A stretch of DNA of 64,000 bases from Streptomyces natalensis ATCC 27448 (GCF_000935125.1 NZ_JRKI01000010.1:62001-126000); one strand, 5' to 3'; positions 46,120-56,133 are shown, counted from the first letter of the stretch. Translations and numbers: made by a program. The notes: generated by a model from the letters alone, not told the origin.

Positions 46120-47298
46120 CTACGGCAGCGCCAGCATCCGCTCCAGCGCCAGCTTGGCGAAGCTCTCGGTCTCCTTGTCGACCTGGATGCGGTTGACGAC
46201 CTTGCCGGACGCCAGCGACTCCAGGGCCCACACCAGATGGGGCAGGTCGATGCGGTTCATGGTGGAGCAGAAGCAGACCGTCTTGTCGAGGAAGACGATC
46301 TCCTTGTCCTCGGCCGCGAAACGGTTGGCCAGGCGGCGGACCAGGTTCAGCTCCGTACCGATGGCCCACTTGGAGCCGCGGGGGGCGGCCTCCAGGGCCT
46401 TGATGATGTACTCCGTCGAGCCGACGTAGTCCGCCGCGGCGACGACCTCGTGCTTGCACTCGGGGTGGACCAGGACGTTCACGCCGGGGATGCGCTCGCG
46501 GACGTCGTTGACCGAGTCCAGCGAGAAGCGGCCGTGCACGGAGCAGTGGCCGCGCCACAGGATCATCTTGGCGGCGCGCAGCTCGTCGGCGGTCAGGCCG
46601 CCGTTGGGCTTGTGGGGGTTGTAGACCACACAGTCGTCGAGGGACATGCCCATATCGCGGACGGCGGTGTTGCGGCCCAGGTGCTGGTCGGGCAGGAAGA
46701 GGACCTTCTCTCCCTGCTCGAAGGCCCAGTCCAGCGCGCGCTTGGCGTTGGAGGAGGTGCAGATCGTGCCGCCGTGCTTGCCGGTGAAGGCCTTGATGTC
46801 GGCGGAAGAGTTCATGTACGAGACGGGCACCACCTGCTCGGCAATCCCGGCCTCGGTCAGGACGTCCCAGCACTCGGCTACCTGCTCGGCCGTCGCCATA
46901 TCGGCCATCGAGCAGCCGGCCGCCAGGTCGGGGAGGATCACCTGCTGGTCGTCGCCCGTGAGGATGTCGGCGGACTCGGCCATGAAGTGGACACCGCAGA
47001 AGACGATGTACTCCGCGTCCGGCCGGGCGGCCGCGTCCCGCGCGAGCTTGAAGGAGTCGCCGGTCACATCGGCGAACTCGATGACCTCGTCGCGCTGGTA
47101 GTGGTGCCCGAGGACGAAGACCTTGTCGCCGAGCTTCTCCTTGGCCGCGCGGGCGCGCTCGACGAGGCCGGGGTCGGAGGGGGCCGGCAGATCACCGGGG
47201 CACTCCACACCGCGCTCGCTCTTCGGGTCGGCCTCGCGGCCGAGGAGGAGCAGGGCCAGCGGAGTCGGCTGGACATCCAGGGGCTGGGCGGTGGTCAC
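46120..47298 (-). CDS. nadA: Quinolinate synthase
   Basis: NadA condenses iminoaspartate with dihydroxyacetone phosphate to make quinolinate in NAD biosynthesis. The product is 392 residues from GTG 47298. Three cysteines for the 4Fe-4S cluster are visible (FCGVHFMAES, HPECKHEV, KTVCFCSTMNR), with GHHYQRDEV and the VVYNPHKPNGG segment typical of the actinobacterial NadA type. No nadB or nadC lies adjacent. Two palindromic sites around a good -10 region (TATGAT) upstream suggest repression. Confidence 0.96.
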   Translation of the reverse strand: MTTAQPLDVQPTPLALLLLGREADPKSERGVECPGDLPAPSDPGLVERARAAKEKLGDKVFVLGHHYQRDEVIEFADVTGDSFKLARDAAARPDAEYIVFCGVHFMAESADILTGDDQQVILPDLAAGCSMADMATAEQVAECWDVLTEAGIAEQVVPVSYMNSSADIKAFTGKHGGTICTSSNAKRALDWAFEQGEKVLFLPDQHLGRNTAVRDMGMSLDDCVVYNPHKPNGGLTADELRAAKMILWRGHCSVHGRFSLDSVNDVRERIPGVNVLVHPECKHEVVAAADYVGSTEYIIKALEAAPRGSKWAIGTELNLVRRLANRFAAEDKEIVFLDKTVCFCSTMNRIDLPHLVWALESLASGKVVNRIQVDKETESFAKLALERMLALP

Positions 47299-47365
47299 GA
47301 CACGCACCCTCTCTTCTCTGCAGACAGCTCGTGGGCATGCATCCGCTCCCGGATACATGCCTTCT

Positions 47366-47412
47366 CGTCTATTTGACGTTATCTATCATAACTGCTTCAC
47401 GTCAGTTTGACG
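47366..47412 (-). promoter_or_regulatory. Two-site palindromic operator of nadA
   Basis: CGTCTATTTGACG (47366-47378) and CGTCAGTTTGACG (47400-47412) share the form CGTC-n5-GACG and are 34 bases apart. On the minus strand a TATGAT -10 box lies between them, with one copy over the -35 region. The DNA is markedly A/T-rich for this chromosome. This arrangement suits a repressor; the regulator is unknown. Confidence 0.6.
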
Positions 47413-47663
47413 ATGGCCATAGTGTCGATGTGACGCATCCGGCTCCCCCTTGCCCCGGACCCCCTCCGTATGCGTGTCCGTACGTCTGGCCCGCCGCCCG
47501 CGCCGCTCCGTGATCGGTCTCCCACCGGTGCCCGCCCGGCGATGTGCGAGCATGAAGACAACAGAAGGACACCTCGCGCGCAGCCGGAATAGATCCGGGA
47601 CGTCGCCGGTTGCAGCTGTGGCAACCGATGGCAAGCGGTCCGTACAACCCGGGAGAGATGTAG

Positions 47664-48020
47664 ATGAGCGTTCAGGACGAGAAGACCACCGTCAGCGACG
47701 GCATCATCCTGTCCGACGCGGCCGCGTCGAAGGTCAAGAGCCTGCTGGAGCAGGAGGGCCGGGACGACCTCGCGCTGCGGGTGGCGGTCCAGCCCGGCGG
47801 CTGCTCCGGACTGCGTTACCAGCTCTTCTTCGACGAGCGCTCGCTCGACGGCGATGTGGTCAAGGACTTCGACGGCGTCAAGGTCGTCGCCGACCGGATG
47901 AGCGCCCCCTACCTGGGCGGTGCCTCGATCGACTTCGTCGACACCATTGAGAAGCAGGGCTTCACGATCGACAACCCGAACGCCACCGGCTCCTGCGCCT
48001 GCGGCGACTCCTTCAGCTGA
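47664..48020 (+). CDS. erpA: Fe-S cluster insertion protein (ErpA/A-type carrier)
   Basis: The product is 118 residues. The three A-type carrier cysteines are Cys47 (GGCSGLRYQ) and the CxC at Cys111 and Cys113 (SCACGDSF). GGGAGAG is upstream of the ATG. It shuttles Fe-S clusters to client enzymes. Nearby clients include NadA (divergent, 365 bases away), LipA and the Rieske protein QcrA. It is followed by a strong terminator. Confidence 0.95.
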   Translation: MSVQDEKTTVSDGIILSDAAASKVKSLLEQEGRDDLALRVAVQPGGCSGLRYQLFFDERSLDGDVVKDFDGVKVVADRMSAPYLGGASIDFVDTIEKQGFTIDNPNATGSCACGDSFS

Positions 48021-48040
48021 GCCACCGCGCCACTGACCGA

Positions 48041-48074
48041 CGAAGGCGGCACCCCGCTCGGGGTGCCGCCTTCG
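48041..48074 (+). terminator. Hairpin terminator after erpA
   Basis: A perfect 15-bp stem (CGAAGGCGGCACCCC and complement) closes a GCTC loop. It also serves the convergent gene at 48115. Confidence 0.93.
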
Positions 48075-48114
48075 TGGTGTTCAGGGCGCAGACGCGCGCT
48101 CGGCGCTCGGGGCC

Positions 48115-49617
48115 TCAGCGCTTCGGGACCGCCTTGCCGGTCGAGACATCGATCACCTTCCGGCCGTCCAGCGGCTTGTCCAGCGTGACGGTCCGGGTGA
48201 AGTCCTTGGCGATCTTCACGCAGATCTGGTGCGGCTTCTTGTCCCGGCCGACGACCTTGGTCTGCACCGTCGTCGCCGACTCCTCGGCGCTCACCGTGTA
48301 GACGCTGCACACCCCGCCCCAGAAGTGCACGGTCAGCTTCCGCCCGCCGTCGCCCACCACATACGACTCCAGCGCCATCACCCCGGGCTTCCCCGACGGC
48401 ACCTGCGGCGTGCGGTCCCGGTGCGCCAGATACTTCGGGTTCACGGCGGGATGCGCGATCACCGAGGTCGCGTCGGAGCCGTTGCCGGCGCCCGGCTGCC
48501 GCACCCGGTAGAGCCAGGACGGGACCAGCGCCGGTCCGCCGTTCACGTACTGCACCGCGAGGCCGAAGACCGCGCCGGTCACCTCGGTCGGCCGCTGGCC
48601 CTTCGTCGGCGCGGGCTCGCAGGGGGCGATGCCCGCGCCGCCCTTCCCGGACAGCGCCGAGGGGCAGTCGGCGGGCTTGCGGCCGTCGTGCGAGTTCAGC
48701 CGGTCCAGGGTCTGCTGCGCGCCCAGTACGGGATACACCGCGCCCTTGGCGGGGTGCGCCAACTGGCCGCTGCCGCCCACCACTTGACCGTCCGAGCCGA
48801 CCTGGAGATCGCTCTGCCAGCCGTACGTCGGCAGCCCGCCGAGCACCGGGTCGGCGCTCACGATCCGTACCGCGCCGGACAGCCCGCTCGCATCCAGCTT
48901 CGCGTCCTTCTGGCCGAGGGCCGCCAGCGCGGGCCGCACGGCCTCCTTGGCCTTCGCCTCCGACACCGCGCCCTTGCCGCTGCCGTCGTCCTCCGTGGAG
49001 GCGTCCCCGGCGCCGCGGTACGAGGGACAGCCCGGCCGGCCGGACGGCGAGGCGCCGGTGTCGCCCTTCGGCGAGGCGGGCAGCGCGCAGTTGGTCCCGC
49101 CCGGGGTGCCGTACTGCGAGAACGTCCACGATCCCGAGCCGGTCTTGGTGACCTGGAGGACGGGGCCGCGACCGTCCGCGGTGGGCCCGCCGACCTTCCA
49201 GGTGTTGCCCTCCGAGCGAACCTTTCCGGCCACATCCAGGGCCTTGGCCAGCCGTTCCACCGCCGCCTGGGAGATCTGGCCCTGCGGCCGGTACACGGGC
49301 GCCGACGCCGGACCGCCGGGCAGCTTGGCCACCGCCTTGTAGTGCGCACCCTGCGGATTGGGCTCGCCCGCCGCTATCCCGCCGCCGGTGTAGCCGTCGA
49401 GCGCCAGCGGCGGCGGATTGCCGGCCGCGGCCCCCGCGGTGGCGTCCCGGCCGCCGGACGCGGACGAGGCCCAGTACGCCGCGCCACCCCCGGCGACCAG
49501 CACCGCGGCGGCCATGGAGGCGATCACCAGCCGGCTGGGCCGCCTGCGGGCCGTGGGCTCCGGGTTCCCGGCAGGCGCCGCGCCGTCCCCGGTGTCGTTG
49601 GTGTCCTCGGTGTTCAC
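48115..49617 (-). CDS. Hypothetical single-pass membrane protein
   Basis: The 500-residue product starts at GTG 49617, with GAAGGAG seven bases upstream. An acidic N-terminus (VNTEDTNDTGDGA) precedes a transmembrane helix (about residues 30-50, MAAAVLVAGGGAAYWASS). A large extracytoplasmic part follows with several cysteines in pairs (NCALPAS and PGCPSYRG; PADCPSAL and APCEPAP; GVCSVYT and HQICVKI). The fold is not recognisable by eye. Homologues are common in Streptomyces beside erpA; no function is known. It is likely cotranscribed with the 82-residue gene upstream, 126 bases away. Confidence 0.82.
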   Translation of the reverse strand: MNTEDTNDTGDGAAPAGNPEPTARRRPSRLVIASMAAAVLVAGGGAAYWASSASGGRDATAGAAAGNPPPLALDGYTGGGIAAGEPNPQGAHYKAVAKLPGGPASAPVYRPQGQISQAAVERLAKALDVAGKVRSEGNTWKVGGPTADGRGPVLQVTKTGSGSWTFSQYGTPGGTNCALPASPKGDTGASPSGRPGCPSYRGAGDASTEDDGSGKGAVSEAKAKEAVRPALAALGQKDAKLDASGLSGAVRIVSADPVLGGLPTYGWQSDLQVGSDGQVVGGSGQLAHPAKGAVYPVLGAQQTLDRLNSHDGRKPADCPSALSGKGGAGIAPCEPAPTKGQRPTEVTGAVFGLAVQYVNGGPALVPSWLYRVRQPGAGNGSDATSVIAHPAVNPKYLAHRDRTPQVPSGKPGVMALESYVVGDGGRKLTVHFWGGVCSVYTVSAEESATTVQTKVVGRDKKPHQICVKIAKDFTRTVTLDKPLDGRKVIDVSTGKAVPKR

Positions 49618-49743
49618 CGCATCGCTCCTTCGGCTCCGCCGACCATCTTCCGTGTCCGTACTCACGGACGCCGATGGGACGAAGCAGGGGCGGCGGCGGT
49701 TCCCCCGTCCGGCGGGGGACCGGCCCGGTCGCCGTACGCCGGC

Positions 49744-49992
49744 TCAGTCGCCGTACTCGGACATGCCCTCCAGCAGTGCGGCAGACTTCTCGGGGACCGA
49801 GACGCCGTGCAGTTCGGTCGCCTTGCCCCGGGCGGACGCCTTGCCCTCGGCGGGCTCGGCGCACCGGCTGCGGGTGAAGCGCGGCGCCATCCGCGCGCAG
49901 TCGCCGCGCAGCTGGTCGAGCGACTCCGGGTCGGCCGTGGCGGACGCGGCACGGGCGGCGGACGGTGTGACGGCTTTCACAGGCTTGGTCAT
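49744..49992 (-). CDS. Small hypothetical protein
   Basis: The product is 82 residues (MTKPVKAVTPSAARAASATA start) with two cysteines (GDCARMAP and SRCAEPAEG), no hydrophobic helix, and a charged C-terminus. It precedes the membrane-protein gene on the same strand. I know of similar short Streptomyces proteins in this position but not their role. No strong Shine-Dalgarno is seen. Confidence 0.6.
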   Translation of the reverse strand: MTKPVKAVTPSAARAASATADPESLDQLRGDCARMAPRFTRSRCAEPAEGKASARGKATELHGVSVPEKSAALLEGMSEYGD

Positions 49993-50147
49993 AGCGGCAC
50001 CGTACGCAGCCGCCTTCCGCGAAGAAAGACCTACTATTGGGTAGTTTCGGTATGTCCGATCGTCCGGGATGACCGGGTGGCCCGGCGCTATGCCCGGTAG
50101 CGTTGTCCCACGTCCGCTAGTCCCTCCGCCCCAGGAGCAGACCCGTC

Positions 50148-51122
50148 GTGCGTATTGCAGTCTCCGGCTCCATCGCCACCGACCATCTGATGACGTTCCC
50201 CGGCCGTTTCGCCGACCAGCTGGTCGCCGATCAGCTGCATACGGTCTCCCTCTCCTTCCTCGTCGATCAGCTCGACGTCCGCCGGGGCGGCGTCGCCCCC
50301 AACATCTGCTTCGGGATGGGCCAGCTGGGCATCCAGCCGATCCTGGTCGGCGCCGCGGGCAACGACTTCGAGGAGTACCGCGCCTGGCTCGACCGCCACG
50401 GCGTCGACACCCGCTCGGTACGGATCTCCGAGGTGCTGCACACCGCCCGCTTCGTGTGCACCACCGACGCCGACCACAACCAGATCGGCTCCTTCTACAC
50501 CGGCGCCATGAGCGAGGCCCGGCTGATCGAGTTCCAGCACGTCGCCGAGCGCGTCGGCGGCCTGGACCTGGTCCTGATCGGTGCGGACGACCCCGAGGCG
50601 ATGATCCGCCACACCGAGGAGTGCCGCAGCCGGGGCATCCCCTTCGCCGCCGACTTCTCCCAGCAGATCGCCCGCATGGACGGCGAGGGCATCCGCACCC
50701 TGATGGAGGGCGCCGCCTACCTCTTCTCCAACGAGTACGAGAAGGGCCTGATCGAGTCCAAGACCGGCTGGACCGCCGACGAGATCCTGGCCAAGGTCGG
50801 CACCCGCGTCACCACCCTGGGCTCCAACGGCGTCCGGATCGAGCGCGTCGGCGAGCCGGTCATCGAGGTCGGCGTCCCGGAGGAGAAGGCCAAGGCCGAC
50901 CCGACCGGCGTCGGCGACGCCTTCCGTGCCGGCTTCCTGTCGGGCCTGGCCTGGGGCGTCGACCTGGAGCGCGCCGCCCAGGTCGGCTGCATGCTCGCCA
51001 CCCTGGTCATCGAGACCGTCGGCACCCAGGAGTACGAGCTGCACCGCAGCCACTTCATGGACCGCTTCACCAAGGCCTACGGGCACGAGGCCGCGGCCGA
51101 GGTCCAGGAGCACCTGGTCTGA
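50148..51122 (+). CDS. PfkB-family carbohydrate/adenosine kinase
   Basis: The product is 324 residues from GTG 50148. The signature ADPTGVGDAFRAGFLSGLAWG carries the catalytic Asp, and the N-terminal GSIATDHL and GGVAPNICFGMGQLG match ribokinase-type enzymes. The early residues resemble actinobacterial adenosine kinases (PfkB type), so adenosine may be the substrate, but other sugars cannot be excluded. It converges on the cysteine desulfurase gene with a short gap containing self-complementary GCGGCGCCGC repeats. Confidence 0.9.
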   Translation: MRIAVSGSIATDHLMTFPGRFADQLVADQLHTVSLSFLVDQLDVRRGGVAPNICFGMGQLGIQPILVGAAGNDFEEYRAWLDRHGVDTRSVRISEVLHTARFVCTTDADHNQIGSFYTGAMSEARLIEFQHVAERVGGLDLVLIGADDPEAMIRHTEECRSRGIPFAADFSQQIARMDGEGIRTLMEGAAYLFSNEYEKGLIESKTGWTADEILAKVGTRVTTLGSNGVRIERVGEPVIEVGVPEEKAKADPTGVGDAFRAGFLSGLAWGVDLERAAQVGCMLATLVIETVGTQEYELHRSHFMDRFTKAYGHEAAAEVQEHLV

Positions 51123-51170
51123 GCCCTTCGGCGCTTTCGCGCCGGGCCTCACCCACCGGGCCTTTCGCGC

Positions 51171-52571
51171 CTATACGCGGCGCCGCACCACATATGCGGC
51201 GCCGCGTTCCGCATCCTGCTCACCCACGTACTCCTGCTCGCGCATCGCGCACCAGGCGGGGATGTCCTGCCGCGCCGCCTCGTCGTCCGACAGCACCGTC
51301 ACCGTGCCGCCGACCGGCACCCGGCCGATGACCTTCGCCAGCTCGATGACCGGGATCGGGCAGCGCCTGCCGAGGGCGTCGACCACCAGGCCCGTCTCCT
51401 CGCCCGCCGCCGCGGGCTTCTCCGGCTTCTCCACCGGCACCCCCAGCTGCTCCCGTACCGAGCGCACCACCCCCGGCAGCACCTGAAGGAACCGCTCCAC
51501 ATCGGCCTCGTCCGTGCCGTACGGGAGCGAGACCCGGACATTCCCCTCCGAGAGCACACCCATCGCGCGCAGCACATGGCTCGGCGTCAGAGTGCTGGAG
51601 GTACAGGACGATCCGGACGAGACGGAGAAGCCGGCCCGGTCGAGTTCCTGCAACAGCACCTCGCCGTCGACATAGAGACACGAGAACGTGACGAGGTGGG
51701 GGAGACGCCGTACGGGGTCGCCGACCACCTCCACCTCGCCGACCAGCTCCGGCACCCGGGTGCGGATCCGGCCGACCAGCTCCCGCAGCCGCGCCGCCTC
51801 GTCCGCTCCGCCCGCCGCCTCGGCGCGCAGGGCCCGCAGCGCGGCGGCCGCCGCGACGATCCCCGGCAGGTTGCCGAAACCGGGCGCGCGGCCCGACTCC
51901 CGTTCGTCGGCCGGGCCCTGGGGCGCGAAGCGGGTGCCCTTGCGGACGGCGAGCAGACCCACACCGGGCGGGCCGCCCCACTTGTGGGCGCTCGCCGTCA
52001 GCAGCGACCAGGCGCCCGGCACCGGCCCCCAGGCAAGAGACTGCGCCGCATCCACCAGGAGCGGCACCCCTGCCTCCTGGCAGTGGGCCGCCACCTCCTC
52101 GACCGGCTGCTCGGTGCCCACCTCGTGGTTGGCGGACTGGAGGCAGGCGAGCGCGGTGTCCGCCCGCAGCGCGGCGGCGAACTCCCCGGCCGCGACCCGG
52201 CCCGTACGGTCCACGCCGACCTGGGTGACCGTGCCGCCGGCCGCCGTATGGACCTCGGCGGCATGCAGGACGGCGGAGTGCTCGACCGCGGAGTGCACCA
52301 GCCCCCGGCCGACACGCCGGCGGGCCGCCAGCGCCCCGGACATCCCGGAATGCACCGCCTGCGTCCCCGAAGGGGTGAAAACCAGCTCGTCGGGCCGGCA
52401 CCCCACGGCCTCCGCCGCGGCCTCCCGCGCAGCATCCAGCAGCATCCGGGCCCGCCGCCCCTCCCGGTACAGGCGGACCGGATCGGCCCAGCCCTCGTCC
52501 AGCGAGGCGAGCAGGGCCTCGCGGGCGACGGGATGCAGCGGGGCGGCGGAGGCGGCGTCGAAGTAGGGCAC
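51171..52571 (-). CDS. Cysteine desulfurase fused to a TusA-like domain
   Basis: The product is 466 residues starting at GTG 52571 (MPYFDAASAAPLHPVAR). The class V aminotransferase part has the PLP lysine Lys197 (TASAHKWGG), SANHEVGTEQP, and the active cysteine Cys323 (SSGSSCTSST). Residues ~393-466 are TusA-like with Cys404 in RRCPIPVIELAK, the sulfur-accepting motif. The fusion would pass persulfide sulfur directly from desulfurase to carrier for thiolation or molybdopterin-type chemistry. No Shine-Dalgarno is evident; a -10-like TACCGT near the start suggests a leaderless transcript. It is divergent from ctaC. Confidence 0.92.
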   Translation of the reverse strand: MPYFDAASAAPLHPVAREALLASLDEGWADPVRLYREGRRARMLLDAAREAAAEAVGCRPDELVFTPSGTQAVHSGMSGALAARRRVGRGLVHSAVEHSAVLHAAEVHTAAGGTVTQVGVDRTGRVAAGEFAAALRADTALACLQSANHEVGTEQPVEEVAAHCQEAGVPLLVDAAQSLAWGPVPGAWSLLTASAHKWGGPPGVGLLAVRKGTRFAPQGPADERESGRAPGFGNLPGIVAAAAALRALRAEAAGGADEAARLRELVGRIRTRVPELVGEVEVVGDPVRRLPHLVTFSCLYVDGEVLLQELDRAGFSVSSGSSCTSSTLTPSHVLRAMGVLSEGNVRVSLPYGTDEADVERFLQVLPGVVRSVREQLGVPVEKPEKPAAAGEETGLVVDALGRRCPIPVIELAKVIGRVPVGGTVTVLSDDEAARQDIPAWCAMREQEYVGEQDAERGAAYVVRRRV

Positions 52572-52767
52572 GTACGAGACGGTAGCCCCCCGGCTGACGC
52601 CGGGGCTGCCGCCCACCGCTGCGGACGCTCGCCAAGCCGTCAGTTGCCTGGTGGGAGCGGGTAATCGGGCGTCCGGGGGACGCCCGGCGACCGACACGCC
52701 CACCCCATCGGGGTGGCTCGCGGCGCGTTGGGCACCCTCCCCGCGCGACCCCAAATAGCGTCCAGTA

Positions 52768-52796
52768 GGGTTTGGTCCGCATAAACATCCAAACCC
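52768..52796 (+). promoter_or_regulatory. Inverted repeat in the ctaC promoter region
   Basis: GGGTTTGG (52768-52775) and CCAAACCC (52789-52796) flank a 13-base spacer containing TAAACAT. It lies 80-110 bases upstream of ctaC and could be the binding site of a respiratory regulator. The 306-base gap between the two divergent genes holds no other feature I can support. Confidence 0.45.
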
Positions 52797-52877
52797 CTGC
52801 CCGACGCAGGGCGGCGACCGACCAGCGAGTTAAGGCCGCAGCCGACCGCGCGGGCGAGACTCTCGGGAAGGCGCTAC

Positions 52878-53840
52878 GTGAGTCCCAACGGCTCCGACCG
52901 CTCGTCGCGGCGCCCGATGCGGCGGAAGCTGCCGCAGGTGCTTGCTGCGGGCCTGGTCCTGGCGACCTCTACTGGTTGCTCATACAAGGACTTCCCCCGC
53001 CTCGGCATGCCGACGCCCGTCACCGACGAGGCGCCGCGAATCCTCTCTCTTTGGCAGGGCTCCTGGGCCGCCGCCCTCGCAACGGGCGTGCTGGTCTGGG
53101 GCCTGATCATCTGGAGCGTGATCTTCCACCGCCGCAGCCGGACCAAGGTGGAGGTCCCCACTCAGACGCGGTACAACATGCCCATCGAGGCGTTGTACAC
53201 GATCGTCCCGTTCATCATCATCGCGGTGCTCTTCTACTTCACCGCGCGCGATGAGAGCTACGTTCTCAAGACTTCCAAGAAGCCGGACCACGTCATCAAC
53301 GTGGTGGGCTTCCAGTGGAGCTGGGCGTTCAACTACCTGGAGAACGTGGACGGCAACAACAAGACCACCGGGATCAATTCTCCCGAACTCTCTGCCATCC
53401 CGGACAAGTGGAAGAAGTCCGCTCCGGCCGGTGCCGAGGGCGTCTACGACACGGGCAACCCGGCGACGAAGAACCCGCAGACCGGCAACCCGGGCCCGAC
53501 CCTGTGGCTGCCGAAGGGCGAGACGGTTCAGTTCGTCCTCACGTCGCGTGACGTCATCCACTCCTTCTGGGTGATCCCGTTCCTGATGAAGCAGGACGTG
53601 ATCCCGGGCCACACCAACGTCTTCGAGGTGACCCCCAACAAGGAGGGCACCTTCATGGGCAAGTGCGCCGAGCTGTGCGGCGTCGACCACTCCCGGATGC
53701 TCTTCAACGTCAAGGTCGTCTCCCCGGCTAAGTACCGGGAGCACCTGAAGGACCTGGCGAAGAAGGGCCAGACCGGATACCTGCCGTCGGGCATCAAGCA
53801 GACGGATCACGCCAGGAATGCGGAGACGAAGAACACGTGA
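52878..53840 (+). CDS. ctaC: Cytochrome c oxidase subunit II
   Basis: The product is 320 residues. A lipobox-like LATSTGCS (cleavage before Cys) ends a basic signal region, then two membrane helices (about 62-82 and 106-124). The CuA domain near the C-terminus has [12 protein letters not shown] and the His in SRDVIHSFW. It receives electrons from the QcrC cytochrome. Compared with proteobacterial enzymes it has an extra ~40-residue insertion ([21 protein letters not shown] region), as in other actinobacteria. The stop overlaps the ctaD start. Confidence 0.96.
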   Translation: MSPNGSDRSSRRPMRRKLPQVLAAGLVLATSTGCSYKDFPRLGMPTPVTDEAPRILSLWQGSWAAALATGVLVWGLIIWSVIFHRRSRTKVEVPTQTRYNMPIEALYTIVPFIIIAVLFYFTARDESYVLKTSKKPDHVINVVGFQWSWAFNYLENVDGNNKTTGINSPELSAIPDKWKKSAPAGAEGVYDTGNPATKNPQTGNPGPTLWLPKGETVQFVLTSRDVIHSFWVIPFLMKQDVIPGHTNVFEVTPNKEGTFMGKCAELCGVDHSRMLFNVKVVSPAKYREHLKDLAKKGQTGYLPSGIKQTDHARNAETKNT

Positions 53841-55570
53841 GCATCCTCAACGAACCTCAGGGTGCCGCCGCCGAGACGGCTCCGGCAGCACCGCCCGTAC
53901 GCAAGAAGCAACCGGGTATCGCCGCGGTCAAGTGGCTCACCACCACCGACCACAAGACCATCGGCACGATGTACCTGGTCACGTCGTTCGCGTTCTTCTG
54001 CGTCGGCGGCCTGATGGCGCTGCTCATGCGCGCCGAGCTGGCCCGCCCCGGTGAGCAGATCATGACGAACGAGCAGTTCAACCAGGCGTTCACCATGCAT
54101 GGCACGATCATGCTGCTGATGTTCGCCACCCCGCTGTTCGCCGGTTTCGCGAACTGGATCATGCCGCTCCAGATCGGCGCGCCCGACGTGGCGTTCCCGC
54201 GGCTGAACATGTTCGCCTACTGGCTCTACCTCTTCGGCTCGCTGATCGCGGTGGCCGGCTTCCTCACCCCGCAGGGTGCGGCCGACTTCGGCTGGTTCGC
54301 CTACTCCCCGCTGTCGGACGCGGTCCGCTCGCCGGGCGTCGGCGCCGATATGTGGATCATGGGTCTGGCCTTCTCCGGCTTCGGCACCATCCTCGGTTCG
54401 GTCAACTTCATCACCACGATCATCTGCATGCGTGCGCCTGGCATGACGATGTTCCGGATGCCGATCTTCGTGTGGAACGTGCTGCTGACCGGTGTGCTGG
54501 TCCTGCTGGCCTTCCCGGTCCTGGCCGCCGCGCTGTTCGCCCTGGAGGCGGACCGTAAATTCGGTGCCCATGTATTCGATGCCGCAAATGGCGGCGCATT
54601 GCTCTGGCAGCATCTTTTCTGGTTCTTCGGGCATCCCGAGGTCTATATCATCGCCCTGCCGTTCTTCGGCATCATTTCCGAGGTCATTCCGGTGTTCTCC
54701 CGGAAGCCGATGTTCGGTTACATCGGTCTGATTGCGGCGACGATTTCGATTGCCGGTCTTTCGGTCACGGTGTGGGCGCACCACATGTATGTGACCGGCG
54801 GTGTGCTGCTGCCGTTCTTCTCCTTCATGACGTTCCTGATCGCGGTCCCGACCGGTGTGAAGTTCTTCAACTGGATCGGCACGATGTGGAAGGGCTCACT
54901 GTCCTTCGAGACGCCGATGCTGTGGACGATCGGCTTCCTGATCACCTTCACCTTCGGTGGTCTGACCGGTGTCATCCTGGCCTCGCCGCCGATGGACTTC
55001 CACGTCTCCGACTCGTACTTCGTCGTGGCGCACTTCCACTACGTCGTCTTCGGCACGGTCGTCTTCGCGATGTTCGCCGGCTTCCACTTCTGGTGGCCGA
55101 AGTTCACCGGCAAGATGCTGGACGAGCGCCTCGGCAAGATCACGTTCTGGACGCTGTTCATCGGCTTCCACGGCACGTTCCTCGTCCAGCACTGGCTGGG
55201 CGCCGAGGGCATGCCGCGCCGGTACGCCGACTACCTGGCGGCCGACGGCTTCACCACGCTGAACACCATCTCGACGATCAGCTCGTTCCTGCTGGGCCTG
55301 TCGATCCTGCCGTTCTTCTACAACATCTGGAAGACCGCCAAGTACGGCAAGAAGGTCGAGGTCGACGACCCCTGGGGCTACGGCCGTTCGCTGGAGTGGG
55401 CGACCTCCTGCCCGCCGCCGCGGCACAACTTCCTCACCCTGCCGCGTATTCGCTCCGAATCCCCGGCGTTCGACCTGCACCACCCGGAGATCGCGGCCCT
55501 CGACGCGCTGCACAACGGTCACGGCGCGGATGACAAGTCCCTCGCCGGCGGCAAGGAGGCGGGCAAGTGA
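53837..55570 (+). CDS. ctaD: Cytochrome c oxidase subunit I
   Basis: The product is 577 residues with twelve membrane helices. Heme a and heme a3-CuB ligands are present in [20 protein letters not shown] (with the Tyr cross-linked to His), and [18 protein letters not shown] carries the last pair. The sequence lies in the proton-pumping aa3 family. It overlaps ctaC (GTGA) and ctaF. Transcribed with both, it forms the oxidase of the bcc-aa3 supercomplex. Confidence 0.98.
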   Translation: MSILNEPQGAAAETAPAAPPVRKKQPGIAAVKWLTTTDHKTIGTMYLVTSFAFFCVGGLMALLMRAELARPGEQIMTNEQFNQAFTMHGTIMLLMFATPLFAGFANWIMPLQIGAPDVAFPRLNMFAYWLYLFGSLIAVAGFLTPQGAADFGWFAYSPLSDAVRSPGVGADMWIMGLAFSGFGTILGSVNFITTIICMRAPGMTMFRMPIFVWNVLLTGVLVLLAFPVLAAALFALEADRKFGAHVFDAANGGALLWQHLFWFFGHPEVYIIALPFFGIISEVIPVFSRKPMFGYIGLIAATISIAGLSVTVWAHHMYVTGGVLLPFFSFMTFLIAVPTGVKFFNWIGTMWKGSLSFETPMLWTIGFLITFTFGGLTGVILASPPMDFHVSDSYFVVAHFHYVVFGTVVFAMFAGFHFWWPKFTGKMLDERLGKITFWTLFIGFHGTFLVQHWLGAEGMPRRYADYLAADGFTTLNTISTISSFLLGLSILPFFYNIWKTAKYGKKVEVDDPWGYGRSLEWATSCPPPRHNFLTLPRIRSESPAFDLHHPEIAALDALHNGHGADDKSLAGGKEAGK

Positions 55571-55965
55571 AGATCCAGGGCAAGATGTTCATCTGGCTGA
55601 GTGTCTTCATCCTCGCCATGGCGGTCGTCTATGGCGTGTGGTCGAAGGAGCCGGCCGGTACCACCGCGCTCTTCCTGGCGTTCGGCCTGTGCATCATGGT
55701 CGGCTACTACCTGGCCTTCACGGCCCGGCGGGTCGACGCGGGTGCCCAGGACAACGAGCACGCCGAGGTCTCGGACGACGCCGGTGAGGTGGGCTTCTTC
55801 AGCCCGCACAGCTGGCAGCCGCTCTCCCTGGCCGTCGGTGGCGCGCTCGCCTTCATGGGCGTCGTCTTCGGCTGGTGGCTGCTGTACTTCTCCGCCCCGG
55901 TGATCCTGGTGGGTCTCTTCGGCTGGGTCTTCGAGTACTACCACGGCGAGAACCGCACCCAGTAG
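55567..55965 (+). CDS. ctaF: Cytochrome c oxidase subunit IV (actinobacterial)
   Basis: The product is 132 residues with four hydrophobic helices, starting [48 protein letters not shown] is the family block (about residues 95-128). The subunit is specific to Actinobacteria and stabilises the aa3 oxidase. It overlaps ctaD by four bases, and a long hairpin terminator follows. Confidence 0.94.
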   Translation: MKIQGKMFIWLSVFILAMAVVYGVWSKEPAGTTALFLAFGLCIMVGYYLAFTARRVDAGAQDNEHAEVSDDAGEVGFFSPHSWQPLSLAVGGALAFMGVVFGWWLLYFSAPVILVGLFGWVFEYYHGENRTQ

Positions 55966-55983
55966 GACGCGGACACGCCGTAC

Positions 55984-56025
55984 ACGGCGGGCCCGGACAC
56001 CCGATCAGGTGTCCGGGCCCGCCGT
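55984..56025 (+). terminator. Hairpin terminator after ctaF
   Basis: A perfect 18-bp stem (55984-56001 with 56008-56025) closes a CGATCA loop. Confidence 0.93.
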
Positions 56026-56133
56026 CGTTTCCGGCGTGGCGGCTTGCCTTTCGGGTCAAGAATGTCTCCCGCGCGCACCCCGTTTGCAGTCATCCAGCGC
56101 GCCGCAAGAGGTGGTTCTTCATATTTTTGGGGC

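Noticed and set aside
52580..52754. Longer start of the desulfurase-TusA protein
   Set aside because: The extra residues are not typical of the family and the codon before SYVPYF is GTC, not a start; GTG 52571 gives the usual N-terminus.
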